Source: Alphaproteobacteria bacterium
Lineage (GTDB): Bacteria; Pseudomonadota; Alphaproteobacteria; Rhodobacterales; Rhodobacteraceae
Reading direction: 5' to 3'
Assembly: GCA_029289325.1 (NCBI GenBank)
Contig: JARFTV010000006.1
Coordinates: 21,570-85,569 of the forward strand
DNA: 64,000 nucleotides
Shown here: piece by piece, positions 19,328 through 29,811 of the stretch
Layout of the letters: each line of letters begins with the position of its first letter
Numbering within the stretch: position 1 is the first letter of the stretch
Made by a program: the position numbers and the translations under genes
Notes under the pieces: model-generated
Told to the model about the DNA's origin: nothing
The model's input: only the letters and a program-made list of their open reading frames with translations
Database searches by the model: none

Positions 19328-19385
19328 CCCCTTTCATCTTTGCACAAATATCCCACGGGGGGTGCGGGGGGTGTGAAACCCCCCG
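19328..19385 (-). repeat. Intergenic repeat (core GGGATATTTGTGCAAAGATGAAAGG)
   Basis: Shares CCTTTCATCTTTGC..AAATATCCC with 26391-26430; followed by GGGGGG/CCCCCC stem. Confidence 0.7.
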
Positions 19386-19397
19386 CTCCGCCAGAGA

Positions 19398-20489
19398 TCA
19401 CTGGGGAATGTCGCCGACAATTCCCTCGACATAGAAGTTCATCCCCAGCAGGTCGCCGTCCGGGGCGGTCTCGCCCTCGGCCAGCCAGGGGCTGCCGTCC
19501 TGCTTGTTGATCGGCCCGGTGAACGGGTGATAGGTCCCCGCCGCGATCGCGTCACGCAGCGCCTCGGCCTCGGCCTTCACATCGGCCGGGACCACATCGG
19601 TGATCTCGCCGATCTCGACCTCGCCGCCGGCGATGCCTTCCCAGGCGTCCTGCTGCTCATAGGTCCCGTTCAGCATGGCGCCAACGCGCTTCACGTACTA
19701 GGGCGCCCAGTTGTCGATGATCGACGACACCCGAGGCCCGTCCTTGTACTCGGCCATATCCGAGGCCTGGCCGAAGCCGATCACCGCGCCATTGGTCTTG
19801 GCCGCCTCGGCCAGGGGGGCGGTCGAATCGGTGTGCGAGGCGATCACGTCCACGCCCTGGTCGATCAGCGCCTTGGCCGCGTCGGCCTCCTTGGCCGGGT
19901 CGAACCAGGTGAAGGCCCAGACCACCGACAGCTGGACGTCGGGGTTCACCTTCTTGGCGTGCAGGTAATAGCTGTTGATCCCCATGACGACCTCGGGGAT
20001 CGGGAAGGACCCGATATAGCCGATCTTGTTCGACTTGGTCATCTTGCCCGCGATATGGCCCTGCACCGCGCGGCCTTCATAGAAGCGGGCGTTGTAGGTG
20101 GTGACGTTCGGATGCTCGCGCTTGAAGCCGGTGGCATGTTCGAACTTCACATCCGGGAACTTGGCCGCGACCGCGTTGGTCGGGTCCATGTAGCCGAACG
20201 AGGTGGTGAAGATGATGTTGCAGCCGCCCAAAGCCATCTGGGTCAGCACGCGCTCGGAATCCGCGCCCTCGGGCACGCTTTCCTGCCACTGGATCTCGAC
20301 CTTGTCGCCGAACTCCTCCTTGACCGCCAGCGCGCCCTGATGGTGCTGGTAGGTCCAGCCGCCGTCGCCGATCGGGCCGACATAGACGAAGCAGGCCTTC
20401 ACCTTGTCCATGCCCTGCGCGGATGCCGCGCCGCCAAAGGCCAGCGTCAGCCCCATCGCCGCGGTGGCCAGCAGATTTCTCCGTTTCAT
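19398..20489 (-). pseudogene. BMP-family ABC transporter substrate-binding protein interrupted by one in-frame TAG
   Basis: ORFs 19698..20630 and 19398..19694 are in one frame, separated only by TAG (19698-19700): ...IIDNWAP*YVKRVGAMLNGTYEQ... Confidence 0.8.
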
Positions 20490-20541
20490 TCTTCTTCTCC
20501 CCGTGGTGGCGGCGCGTTGTCCTGCACCGCTAGTTGATGCC

Positions 20542-21474
20542 TCAGCGCGAGGCGTGAAAGTTCTGTCCCAGCGATGCCGGAGCGCCATTGGCCTTGCCCC
20601 GCCGCCCCGCCGACATGATGACCAGCACAAGGATGGTTATCAGATAGGGGGCCATGGACAAGTACTCGACCGGGATGCCGGAGCCGGCGACCTGAAGGTT
20701 CAGCTGCAGGACGGTGATCCCGCCGAAAAGCCAGGCACCCAAGAGAACGCGCCAGGGCTTCCAGCTTGCAAAGACCACGATCGCCAGCGCGATCCAGCCC
20801 GCGCCCGCCGTGATCCCGTCCACCCATTGCGGCACCCGGATCAGGCTCAGATAGGCCCCGCCAATCCCCGCCATCGCGCCGCCAAAGGCGATGCACATCA
20901 GCCGGATGCGGTTGACCTTGTAGCCCAGGGCATGGGCCGCCTCGTGGCTTTCGCCGACAGCGCGGATGATCAGCCCGATCCGCGTCGCCTTCAGCACCCA
21001 CCAAAGTGCCGCGGTCATGAAGATGCTGAAATAGACCACCCAGTCATGGCCGAAGACGATCGGCCCCACCACCGGCAGCTTCGCCAGCGCATCCGGCAGA
21101 AGCTGCCCCGTCGCCGGCGGCTTTATCCCGTTGTAGCCCTGCCCGCCGAGGGAGGAGACCCCCAGCCCGAACAGCGTCAGCGCCAGCCCGGTCGCCACCT
21201 GGTTCGCCAGGAAGACCTGCGTCAGGGCCGCGAAGATCAGGCTCAGCAGCGCGCCTGCGACGGCGCCGCCCAGAAAGCCCAGCAGAGGGCTCCCGCTGTG
21301 CACCGCCACGATGAACCCGCCCAGCGCGCCGATCACCATCATCCCCTCGACCCCGAGGTTCAGGACGCCCGCGCGCTCGACCACCGTCTCGCCCAGCGCC
21401 GCCAGCAGGATCGGCACCGCGCTCGCCATCAGCGTGGCGATCAGGATGACCGGATTGATACCGCCGAAATCCAT
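20542..21474 (-). CDS. BMP-type nucleoside ABC transporter permease
   Basis: Multi-TM, LNLGVEGMMVIGALGGF; family partner of BMP substrate-binding protein. Confidence 0.92.
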   Translation of the reverse strand: MDFGGINPVILIATLMASAVPILLAALGETVVERAGVLNLGVEGMMVIGALGGFIVAVHSGSPLLGFLGGAVAGALLSLIFAALTQVFLANQVATGLALTLFGLGVSSLGGQGYNGIKPPATGQLLPDALAKLPVVGPIVFGHDWVVYFSIFMTAALWWVLKATRIGLIIRAVGESHEAAHALGYKVNRIRLMCIAFGGAMAGIGGAYLSLIRVPQWVDGITAGAGWIALAIVVFASWKPWRVLLGAWLFGGITVLQLNLQVAGSGIPVEYLSMAPYLITILVLVIMSAGRRGKANGAPASLGQNFHASR

Positions 21475-21475
21475 C

Positions 21476-22555
21476 TCAATGCGCTCCCACCGCCAGCCGG
21501 AACCGATAGTTCGTCAACACATCCACCGCGAGGAGGAAGAACAGCAGCATCCCCTGGAACACCTGGATCGCCGCCGTCGGCAATCCAAGGCTGGTCGCGG
21601 CCATCTCGCCGCCCACATAGGTCAGCGCCATCAGGAACCCCGCCAGCACGATCCCCAACGGGTTCAGTCGGCCAAGGAAGGCCACGATGATCGCCGTGAA
21701 CCCGTAGCCCGTGTTGAAGTCGATGGTGATCTGCCCCGCCGGTCCTGCGACCTCGAACAGCCCCGCCAGCCCCGCCAGTGCGCCCGAAATGCCCATGCAC
21801 AGCACGACAAGCCGCACCGGGTTCACGCCATGGAACCGAGCCGCGCGCGGAGCCTGCCCCGCCAGCCGGATCTGGAACCCCGCCTGATGCCGCGTCAGCA
21901 GGACATAGGCCAGCACCGCCGTCACCAGCGCCGCCACGCCGCCCCAGTGCAGGCCAAGCGGCTCGTACAGATAGGCATTCTGCGCCGCCGGATAGCCGCT
22001 GAAATTCCGGCTCCCCGGAAAGCCCATCCCCTCGGGGTTCTTCAGGAATCCGGTCGCGGCCTTGGCCAGGATCGTCTGCGCCACATAGACCAGCATCAGG
22101 CTGACCAGGATCTCGTTCGTGTTGAACTTTGTCTTCAGGATCGCCGGGATCATCGCCCAGAGCCAGCCGCCGAAGGCCCCGGCCAGGATCATCACCGGAA
22201 AGATCCAGCGGCTCTCCGTCGGGAACACCGCCAAGCCCACCGAGGCGCCGAAGATCGCGCCCATGATATACTGGCCCTCGGCCCCGATGTTCCAGATTCC
22301 CGCCCGGAAGCCCAAGGCCAGACCGATGGCGATCAGGATCAGCGGTCCCGCCTTCACCAGCAACTGACCCCGCAGGTAAAAGGCGAAGGGCCCGAACAGG
22401 GGATCCCAGAAGATCGTGCGGATCACCTCGAACGGGTTCTTCCCCATCGTGGCAAACAGGATGCCGCCGGCCACCATCGTCAGGATCACCGCCACGGGCG
22501 GCGTCGCATAAAGCCAGAACCGGCTCGGCGTCGGGCGCTTCTCAAGCCTCAGCAT
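21476..22555 (-). CDS. BMP-type nucleoside ABC transporter permease
   Basis: Multi-TM, WNIGAEGQYIMGAIFGA; start at MLRLEKRPTPSRF. Confidence 0.9.
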   Translation of the reverse strand: MLRLEKRPTPSRFWLYATPPVAVILTMVAGGILFATMGKNPFEVIRTIFWDPLFGPFAFYLRGQLLVKAGPLILIAIGLALGFRAGIWNIGAEGQYIMGAIFGASVGLAVFPTESRWIFPVMILAGAFGGWLWAMIPAILKTKFNTNEILVSLMLVYVAQTILAKAATGFLKNPEGMGFPGSRNFSGYPAAQNAYLYEPLGLHWGGVAALVTAVLAYVLLTRHQAGFQIRLAGQAPRAARFHGVNPVRLVVLCMGISGALAGLAGLFEVAGPAGQITIDFNTGYGFTAIIVAFLGRLNPLGIVLAGFLMALTYVGGEMAATSLGLPTAAIQVFQGMLLFFLLAVDVLTNYRFRLAVGAH

Positions 22556-22562
22556 GACCACA

Positions 22563-22610
22563 CCCCATTTTCTGTCCACAAATATCCGGGGGGGTGGGCC
22601 CCCCGATCGA
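22563..22610 (-). repeat. Intergenic repeat copy with GC-rich hairpin
   Basis: CCCCATTTTCTGTCCACAAATATCCGGGGGGGTGGGCCCCCCG; same AAATATCC + G-run architecture as 19328. Confidence 0.5.
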
Positions 22611-22713
22611 CAGTTCACCCCAGGCAAAGCCAGAGGAAATGACACCCTCGTTGCAACCCGCGCCTGTCCGGCCCCGCGGGGCCGTGGGGCAGGGGGCGCG
22701 CCCGCCGATCACC

Positions 22714-24240
22714 TCAGCCCGCATGATGCGCGACCTCCATGCCATGCGCCCCGCCCATCATCAGGCCGATCTCGTCCATCGTCAGACCCTCGGTCGGCCG
22801 GGGCCTCGTCAGCCGCCCCTCGTTCAGCACGGCAAAGCTGTCCGCGACCTCCAGCAACTCGTCCAGGTCCTGGCTGATCACCACCAGTGCCGCGCCCTCT
22901 CCGGCCCGGTCGAGGATCGATTGCCGGATCTGCGCCGCTGCCGCCGCATCCACGCCCCAGGTCGGCTGGTTGATCACGATGACGCTTGCGCCCTGCATCA
23001 GCTCGCGCCCCATCAGGAACTTCTGCAGGTTCCCGCCCGATAGCGCGCGCGCCGCCACATCCGGGCCCGGAGTCCGCACGTCATAGGCCGCGATGATCTC
23101 CTCGGCAAAGGCCCGCGTCCCCGACCAGTCCACGAAGCCGTTCTTCGTCAGCCCCTTGCGCACCCCCGCTGTCAGGAACGCGTTTTCCACCAGCGACATG
23201 TCCGGCGCCGCCGCGTGCCCATACCGATCCTCGGGCGCGGCCACCAGCCCGGCCCGCCGCCGCTCCACCGGACCAAGATCGCCCACCGGCTGGCTCAGCA
23301 CCCGCACCTTGTCCGGCGCCGCCTTCAGCTCGCCGGACAGCGCCAGCAACAGCTCATCCTGCCCGTTCCCCGCGACCCCGGCGATGCCCAGCACCTCGCC
23401 CTTGGCCACGGTAAAGCTGATCCCCTTCAACGCGGTCCCGAAGGGGATCGGCGATTCCACCGACAGGTCGCTCACTCCCAGCGCTACCTCGCCCTTGGCC
23501 GCCAGCCGCCGTTCCGGCGTTTTCAATGCCTGACCGACCATCAGCTCCGCCATCTCGCGCGCGGTCCGTTCGCGCGGCGTGCAGGTGGCCACCACCTTCC
23601 CGCGCCGCAGGATCGTCGCCTCGTCGCAGAGGCCTTTGATCTCCTCCAGCTTGTGGCTGATATACAGGATGGCGGTCCCCTCGCGGGCCAGCTGGCGCAG
23701 CGTCTTGAACAGGATCTCCACCTCCTGCGGCGTCAGCACGCTGGTTGGCTCGTCCATGATCAGCAGCTTCGGGTCCTGCAACAGGCACCGGATGATCTCC
23801 ACCCGCTGCCGCTCCCCGGCCGACAGGTCCCCGACCATCCGGCTCGGGTCCAGTGGCAGACCGTATTCCTCAGAAACCGCCCGGATCCGCGCCGCCAGCT
23901 CCCGCATCGGCGGTGGGCTTTCCATCCCCAGCGCCACATTCTCGGCCACGTTCAGCGCCTCGAACAGGGAAAAGTGCTGGAACACCATCGCCACGCCCAG
24001 CCGCCGGGCCTCCGCCGGTTTCGAGGGCGCATAACCCGCCCCTCGCAGCGTCATCACCCCGCTGTCCGGCCGGACCAGACCATAGATCATCTTGACCATG
24101 GTCGACTTGCCCGCCCCGTTCTCTCCCAGAAGGGCGTGGATCTCGCCCTCGCCGATCGAGAACGACACATCCGAATTCGCCACCACCCCCGGATAGGCCT
24201 TGGTGATGCCCTCGACCCGCAGCAATTCCGGTCGCGTCAT
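22714..24240 (-). CDS. BMP-type ABC transporter ATP-binding protein (tandem ATPase)
   Basis: GENGAGKSTMVKMIYG, LSAGERQRVEIIRCLL, LLIMDEP and second degenerate ABC domain. Confidence 0.94.
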   Translation of the reverse strand: MTRPELLRVEGITKAYPGVVANSDVSFSIGEGEIHALLGENGAGKSTMVKMIYGLVRPDSGVMTLRGAGYAPSKPAEARRLGVAMVFQHFSLFEALNVAENVALGMESPPPMRELAARIRAVSEEYGLPLDPSRMVGDLSAGERQRVEIIRCLLQDPKLLIMDEPTSVLTPQEVEILFKTLRQLAREGTAILYISHKLEEIKGLCDEATILRRGKVVATCTPRERTAREMAELMVGQALKTPERRLAAKGEVALGVSDLSVESPIPFGTALKGISFTVAKGEVLGIAGVAGNGQDELLLALSGELKAAPDKVRVLSQPVGDLGPVERRRAGLVAAPEDRYGHAAAPDMSLVENAFLTAGVRKGLTKNGFVDWSGTRAFAEEIIAAYDVRTPGPDVAARALSGGNLQKFLMGRELMQGASVIVINQPTWGVDAAAAAQIRQSILDRAGEGAALVVISQDLDELLEVADSFAVLNEGRLTRPRPTEGLTMDEIGLMMGGAHGMEVAHHAG

Positions 24241-25166
24241 GCCCGCTTCTCCTTCACCGCCACGCCCGAAGCCCGCAGCAATTCCGCCACCACGCCCACC
24301 GCAATCGCCTGCGGATGCTTGCCGAGGGCCGGATCGCCAATCGGACAGCGGATCCGCGCCACCGCCCCGACCTCATGCCCCAAAGCCGCCAGCCGGGACC
24401 GGAACCTGCCCCATTTCGTCGCCGACCCGATCAGCCCGCAGGACCTGAACCCGCGCTTGAGAAGCCGATGACACAGCTCCAGATCCAGCGCATGGCTGAA
24501 CGTCAGCACCAGATGCTCCGCACCAACAGGCGCATGATCCGCCACCAGGGCCGGATCACGGGCCGGAACCACCGTCACCCCTTCCGGCACTTCTTCCGGA
24601 AACCGCTCTGCCGCCACATCCACCCAGGTCACCGCAATCCCCGGCAGCGGCGCCAGCACGGCGACCAAGGCCCGCCCGACATGCCCCGCGCCCCAGACCC
24701 AGACCTGCCGCTCCGCCTCCGCGACCGGCTCCACCAGCCAGCCCGCGACCAGCCCCGGCACAGGGCGAATCCCTTGCCCTCGCGCCGCCGCCAGCACCCG
24801 CTTCACTGCCAGGGGCATGTCGCCCGGACCCCGCGCGACGACCCCGGCCACGGCGTCCGGCACCGCCTCGAACATCTCGGTCCAAAGCGTGACCGCCCCG
24901 CCGCAGCACTGACCCAGCGACGGGCCAAGGGCCACCCGCTCGACCAGCGCCGCCCCTCCGCTGGAGCCGGCAAGCATCGCCCGCGCCTTCGCCGCCGCCT
25001 CGTATTCCAGCGCCCCGCCGCCGATCGTCCCCGACTGCCCGTCTGCCCAGACCAGCATCGAAGCCCCGACCTCGCGCGGAGACGACCCCTCCACCCCCGC
25101 GATCACCACCCGGGCGACCCGCCCATGCGCGCCGATCGCCGTAGCCATTTCCGAAAGGTCAAACAC
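24237..25166 (-). CDS. xdhC: Xanthine dehydrogenase accessory protein XdhC
   Basis: GSSPREVGASMLVWADGQSGTIGGGALEYEA; adjacent to xdhB. Confidence 0.93.
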   Translation of the reverse strand: MFDLSEMATAIGAHGRVARVVIAGVEGSSPREVGASMLVWADGQSGTIGGGALEYEAAAKARAMLAGSSGGAALVERVALGPSLGQCCGGAVTLWTEMFEAVPDAVAGVVARGPGDMPLAVKRVLAAARGQGIRPVPGLVAGWLVEPVAEAERQVWVWGAGHVGRALVAVLAPLPGIAVTWVDVAAERFPEEVPEGVTVVPARDPALVADHAPVGAEHLVLTFSHALDLELCHRLLKRGFRSCGLIGSATKWGRFRSRLAALGHEVGAVARIRCPIGDPALGKHPQAIAVGVVAELLRASGVAVKEKRA

Positions 25167-27579
25167 GGCCTTCGACCCTCCGCACTGCCATCAGCACCCG
25201 CTCCGCCGTCGCCGGAGCATCCAAGCTGGGATAGACCGACCCGTCCCCGCAGGCCGCCACCGCATCCGACAGCGCATAAAGCGCCGAAATCCCCAGCATG
25301 AACGGCGGCTCGCCCACCGCCTTCGACTTGCCGACCACATCCTCCCGGTTGGGCTTGCCCCACAGCGCCACGTTGAACACGTCAGGCCGATCCGAACAGG
25401 CCGGGATCTTGTAGGTCGACGGCGCATGCGTCGCCAGCCGTCCCTTCCCGTCCCAGACCAGCTCCTCCGTCGTCAGCCAGCCCGCGCCCTGCACATAGGC
25501 CCCCTCGACCTGCCCGATATCGATCGCCGGGTTCAGGGAGGTCCCCGTGTCATGCAACAGATCAGCCCGCAGGATCCGGTTCTCTCCGGTCAGCCGGTCG
25601 ATCACCACCTCCGTCACCGCCGCGCCATAGGCGAAATAGAAGAACGGCCGCCCCGTTCCCTTCACCCGGTCCCAGATGATCTTCGGCGTCGCGTAATAGC
25701 CCGTCGACGACAACGAAACCCGCGCCTGATAGGCCCAGGCCACCACCCGCGCCCAGTCATAGACCTCGCCCGCGACTCGCACCGTCCCGTCGACGAACCG
25801 CACGGCCGCAGGTTCCACCTGATGCTTCTCGGCAATGAACTCCGCCAGCCGCCCCCGGATCGTCTCCGCCGCCGCCTTCGCCGCCATCCCGTTCAGGTCC
25901 GACCCCGACGATGCGGCGGTCGCCGACGTATTCGGCACCTTCCCGGTATCCGTCGCGGTGATCTTCACCATCCCGACGTCCAGCCCGAACACCGACGCCG
26001 TCACTTGCGCCACCTTCTGGAACAGCCCCTGTCCCATCTCGGTTCCGCCGTGGTTCAGCGCGATGGAGCCATCCTGATACACATGCACCAGCGCCCCCGC
26101 CTGGTTCAGCCAGGTCAGCGTGAAGGAAATCCCGAACTTCACGGGCGTCAGCGCGATCCCCCGCTTCAGCACCGGACTGCGCGCATTCCAAGCCGCAATC
26201 TCCGCCTTCCGCGCCCGATAGTCCGAGGTCCGCTCCAGCTCCGCCACCAGCTCATGCCCGATGAAATCCTCCACCGGCATGTGATAGGGCGTCGTCTGCA
26301 CCCGCCCGTCCACCGGCAGGTGATGCGACCCCACCGGCAGCTCCGCCCCGCGCGAGGTCAGATCCACCTCCCCGCCCCGGGAACTCCCCTGGCCTTTCAT
26401 CTTTGCGGAAATATCCCCGCCGGAGGCATCCGCACTTTCCATCCCGCGATAGAAGTTGGCCTTGCGCACCTCCAACGGCTCCCGTCCCACGACGAAGGCC
26501 ACATGGTCCATGACCCGCTCGATCCCCACCATCCCCTGCGGGCCGCCAAACCCGCGATAGGCCGTGGCGCTTTGGGTGTTCGTCTTCAGACGGTGCGATT
26601 CAATCCGCACATTCTGCAGGTGATAGCAGTTGTCCGCATGCAGCATAGCCCGGTCCGCGACCGGCAGGCTCAGGTCCTGCGACCAGCCGCAGCGGAACAG
26701 ATGCGTGAACTCCAGCCCCAGGATGCGCCCCTCGTCATCGACGCCAGCGCGATACAGGATCCGCAGGTCATGCCGCTTCCCCGTGATGACCATGTCGTCA
26801 TCCCGGTCATAGCGCATCCGGCAGGGCCGCCCCGTGGCCTTCGCCGCCACCGCACAGGCAATCGCCAGCGCATTGCCCTGGCTCTCCTTGCCGCCGAACC
26901 CGCCGCCCATCCGACGCACTTCCACCCGCACCGCACTCATCGGCAGATGCAAAGCATGGGCAACCTTGTGCTGCACCTCGGTCGGATGCTGGGTCGAGGA
27001 ATGGACGACCATGTCGCCCCCTTCCTGAGGCACCGCTGCCGCGACCTGCCCCTCAAGGTAAAAGTGCTCCTGCCCCCCCACCTCGAACGACCCTTCGACG
27101 ACCCTCGGCGCGCCCGAGATCGCCCGCGCCGCATCCCCCTTGGCCCAGACCACCGGCCCCTGCTCGAACCGGCTGTTCGCCGCCAAGGCGTCATCCACCG
27201 TCAGCAGCGCCGGCAGCTCCCGATAGGACACCTTCCCCAACCGCGCCGCCTTCCGCGCCGCCAGATGGCTTTCCGCCACCACCAGGAACACTGGCTGTCC
27301 GACGTAATGCACCTTGCCCACCGCCAGCAAAGGCTCATCCGCGGCCGAGGGCGAACAGTCCGGCATGTCCGGCAGATCCTCCGCCGACAGGACCGCGACC
27401 ACCCCCGGCGCGGCCTTCACCGCCGACAGGTCCATGCCGGTGATCTCGCCATGCGCGACGGTCGACAGGCCGAAGGCCAGATGCAAGGCCCCGGCAATCG
27501 CCAGATCATCGACGTAGCGCGCCTGCCCCGTCACATGCAGCGGCGCCGCGTCATGCGGCAGGGCTTTCCCCATGCTCAT
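25159..27579 (-). CDS. xdhB: Xanthine dehydrogenase molybdopterin-binding subunit
   Basis: [45 protein letters not shown]; molybdenum hydroxylase signatures. Confidence 0.96.
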   Translation of the reverse strand: MSMGKALPHDAAPLHVTGQARYVDDLAIAGALHLAFGLSTVAHGEITGMDLSAVKAAPGVVAVLSAEDLPDMPDCSPSAADEPLLAVGKVHYVGQPVFLVVAESHLAARKAARLGKVSYRELPALLTVDDALAANSRFEQGPVVWAKGDAARAISGAPRVVEGSFEVGGQEHFYLEGQVAAAVPQEGGDMVVHSSTQHPTEVQHKVAHALHLPMSAVRVEVRRMGGGFGGKESQGNALAIACAVAAKATGRPCRMRYDRDDDMVITGKRHDLRILYRAGVDDEGRILGLEFTHLFRCGWSQDLSLPVADRAMLHADNCYHLQNVRIESHRLKTNTQSATAYRGFGGPQGMVGIERVMDHVAFVVGREPLEVRKANFYRGMESADASGGDISAKMKGQGSSRGGEVDLTSRGAELPVGSHHLPVDGRVQTTPYHMPVEDFIGHELVAELERTSDYRARKAEIAAWNARSPVLKRGIALTPVKFGISFTLTWLNQAGALVHVYQDGSIALNHGGTEMGQGLFQKVAQVTASVFGLDVGMVKITATDTGKVPNTSATAASSGSDLNGMAAKAAAETIRGRLAEFIAEKHQVEPAAVRFVDGTVRVAGEVYDWARVVAWAYQARVSLSSTGYYATPKIIWDRVKGTGRPFFYFAYGAAVTEVVIDRLTGENRILRADLLHDTGTSLNPAIDIGQVEGAYVQGAGWLTTEELVWDGKGRLATHAPSTYKIPACSDRPDVFNVALWGKPNREDVVGKSKAVGEPPFMLGISALYALSDAVAACGDGSVYPSLDAPATAERVLMAVRRVEGRV
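26391..26430 (-). repeat. Repeat of the 19328 family lying in frame within xdhB
   Basis: GGCCTTTCATCTTTGCGGAAATATCCCCGCCGGAGGCATC (plus strand). Confidence 0.7.
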
Positions 27580-28952
27580 GGCGTCACCTCCAGCACCGAG
27601 ACCGGCGCTCCGTTCAGATCGTGGAAATAGCGCCGCAGCAGGTTCTGCGCCGTCAGCATCCGATAGCCCGCACTCGCGCGCATGTCCGACAGCGGCGTGA
27701 AATCCCCCGCCATCGCCTGCGCCGCCGCCTGGACCGTGGCCTCCGACCACGGCTTTCCGACCAGGGCCGCCTCGGCTGCCGAGGCCCGTTTGGGCACCCC
27801 GGCCATGCCACCAAAGGCAATCCGCGCCTCCTCAACCACGCCGTCCGTGACCGTCACATTGAAACAGCCGCAGACCGCCGAGATATCCTGATCGAACCGC
27901 TTGGAGATCTTGTAACACCGCAGGGCAGGGGCCTGTTCCGCGAAGGACACGCCCGCCACGAACTCGCCCGGACGACGGTCCTGCTTGCGATACTCCAGGA
28001 AGAAGTCCTCCAGCGGGATCGAGCGCATCTCATCGCCGCGCCGCAGGTGCAGCGTCGCCCCCAGGGCGATCAGCGCCGGTGGCCCGTCACCGATGGGCGA
28101 GCCATTGGCGATATTCCCCCCGATCGTCGCCGCATTGCGGACCTGCACCGAGGCATAGCGCCGCAAAAGTTCCCCGAACGAGGGCAACCGATCCTTCACC
28201 GCCTCGCGCAGCGCAGAGATCGTCACGCAGGCGCCCACATGCAGCTGCCCGCCCTGCACCTCGACGGCCTTCAGGTCCTCGACGCCATTCAGGAACGCCA
28301 CCGGCCGCAATTCGCGCAGCTGCTTCGTCACCCAAAGCCCCACGTCCGTCGCGCCGGCCACCAGCACCGCATCGGGGTGCTCGACATACCAGTCTGCCAG
28401 CGTATCCGAATCCGAGGGCCGGAACGCCCCGGCCTCGCCCGCCGCGAAGTCCGCGACCGCCGCGCGGTCCGCGACCATCCATTCCGGCACCACTTCGCCC
28501 GACGCGGCCTCGGCCGCCCGGATGATCGGCGCATAGCCGGTGCAGCGGCACAGGTTCCCCGCCAGCTGGTCGTCGTGATCCACAGCGCCATTCAGATGCG
28601 CCACCGCCATGCTGACCACGAAGCCCGGCGTGCAGAACCCGCACTGGCTGCCATGATGCGCGACCATCGCCGCCTGCACCGGATGCATCTGACCATCCGG
28701 CCCCGAGATCCCCTCGACCGTCCGCACCGCCTTGCCATGCAGCTGCGGCAGGAACAGGATGCAGGCGTTCAGCGCCTTCGAGCCCTCGGCATCGGTGACC
28801 ATCACCGTGCAGGCCCCGCAGTCGCCCTCGTTGCAGCCTTCCTTGGTGCCCTTCAGCCCGCGCACCTCGCGCAGCCAGTCCAGCAGGGTCCGCGTCGGGG
28901 CTTCCCCCTCGATGCGAACCGGCGTTCCGTTCAACAGAAACGCTACAGTCAT
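27576..28952 (-). CDS. xdhA: Xanthine dehydrogenase small subunit (2Fe-2S / FAD)
   Basis: [38 protein letters not shown] domain [17 protein letters not shown]. Confidence 0.96.
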   Translation of the reverse strand: MTVAFLLNGTPVRIEGEAPTRTLLDWLREVRGLKGTKEGCNEGDCGACTVMVTDAEGSKALNACILFLPQLHGKAVRTVEGISGPDGQMHPVQAAMVAHHGSQCGFCTPGFVVSMAVAHLNGAVDHDDQLAGNLCRCTGYAPIIRAAEAASGEVVPEWMVADRAAVADFAAGEAGAFRPSDSDTLADWYVEHPDAVLVAGATDVGLWVTKQLRELRPVAFLNGVEDLKAVEVQGGQLHVGACVTISALREAVKDRLPSFGELLRRYASVQVRNAATIGGNIANGSPIGDGPPALIALGATLHLRRGDEMRSIPLEDFFLEYRKQDRRPGEFVAGVSFAEQAPALRCYKISKRFDQDISAVCGCFNVTVTDGVVEEARIAFGGMAGVPKRASAAEAALVGKPWSEATVQAAAQAMAGDFTPLSDMRASAGYRMLTAQNLLRRYFHDLNGAPVSVLEVTP

Positions 28953-29235
28953 ACGTCTGTCCGCCGCCTTCTCCCCGTTTGGAGCACTCTGCAGGATCGC
29001 CCGATGCGGCGTAAAGCGAGCCCGCGCCCCTTCTTGTTGTCATTCCATCAAGAAGGCCCGTCCGATTCAAGGCAAGAACAAACTTGTCGGGAAAAGGTGA
29101 AGCTGTTTGCAGGATTTTCCGAAAATTCCGCGGTCGGCCGAGGTGACGCTAGGGTAAGGCATACCCTACTCGCGTATGCACGCATCCGCATCTATACGCC
29201 CAAATCCATTAGCATACACACAAACGGATATTCCC

Positions 29236-29772
29236 ATGGACTTCGCAACCACACTCAAATTCGCTCACGTTCTCGCCGCCGTCCTCTGGGTCGGCGGCGG
29301 TTTTACCACCATCATCGCCAGCCTCGTCCTGTCCGGCCGCAGCCCGGCCGAGACGCAGCTGGCCATCGTCCGCGCCACCGTCCTCCTGGCCCCGCGGCTC
29401 TTCATCCCCGCCAGCATCTTCACCCTTGCGACCGGAGTGGCCCTCCTCTTCGTCGCCGGCTGGGGCTGGCAGCCCTTCACCACCCTGGGCCTGGCCGGGG
29501 TCCTCTTTACCGCCAGCTTCGGCGCCCTCGTCCTTGGACCCTCCTGCGAGCGCGCGGTGAAACTGGCCGACACCCACGGGGCCGAGGCCGCGATCCCCGC
29601 CCTTCGCCGGGTGCAGCGGCTGGCAATGATGGACTACGCGATCCAGTTCGCCATCGTCTTCCTGATGGTGGTGAAACCCGGCTGGCAGGACTTCAGCGTC
29701 TTCGCGGGCCTCGCTGCCGTGGTCGCGCTTGCCGCCGTGGCCGCCCTGCGCCCGATGCAGCGCCTGGCCTGA
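29236..29772 (+). CDS. Membrane protein, CopD/DUF2269-like
   Basis: FAHVLAAVLWVGGGFTTII... four or more TM segments. Confidence 0.6.
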   Translation: MDFATTLKFAHVLAAVLWVGGGFTTIIASLVLSGRSPAETQLAIVRATVLLAPRLFIPASIFTLATGVALLFVAGWGWQPFTTLGLAGVLFTASFGALVLGPSCERAVKLADTHGAEAAIPALRRVQRLAMMDYAIQFAIVFLMVVKPGWQDFSVFAGLAAVVALAAVAALRPMQRLA

Positions 29773-29811
29773 CCCCTTCACAGCACGCGCCGGGCCGGGT
29801 AACCCTTCGCC

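Noticed and set aside
25426-27630. 734-aa ORF antisense to xdhB
   Set aside because: Arg/His/Pro-rich translation typical of the complement of a GC-rich coding frame; xdhB signatures are unambiguous on the other strand
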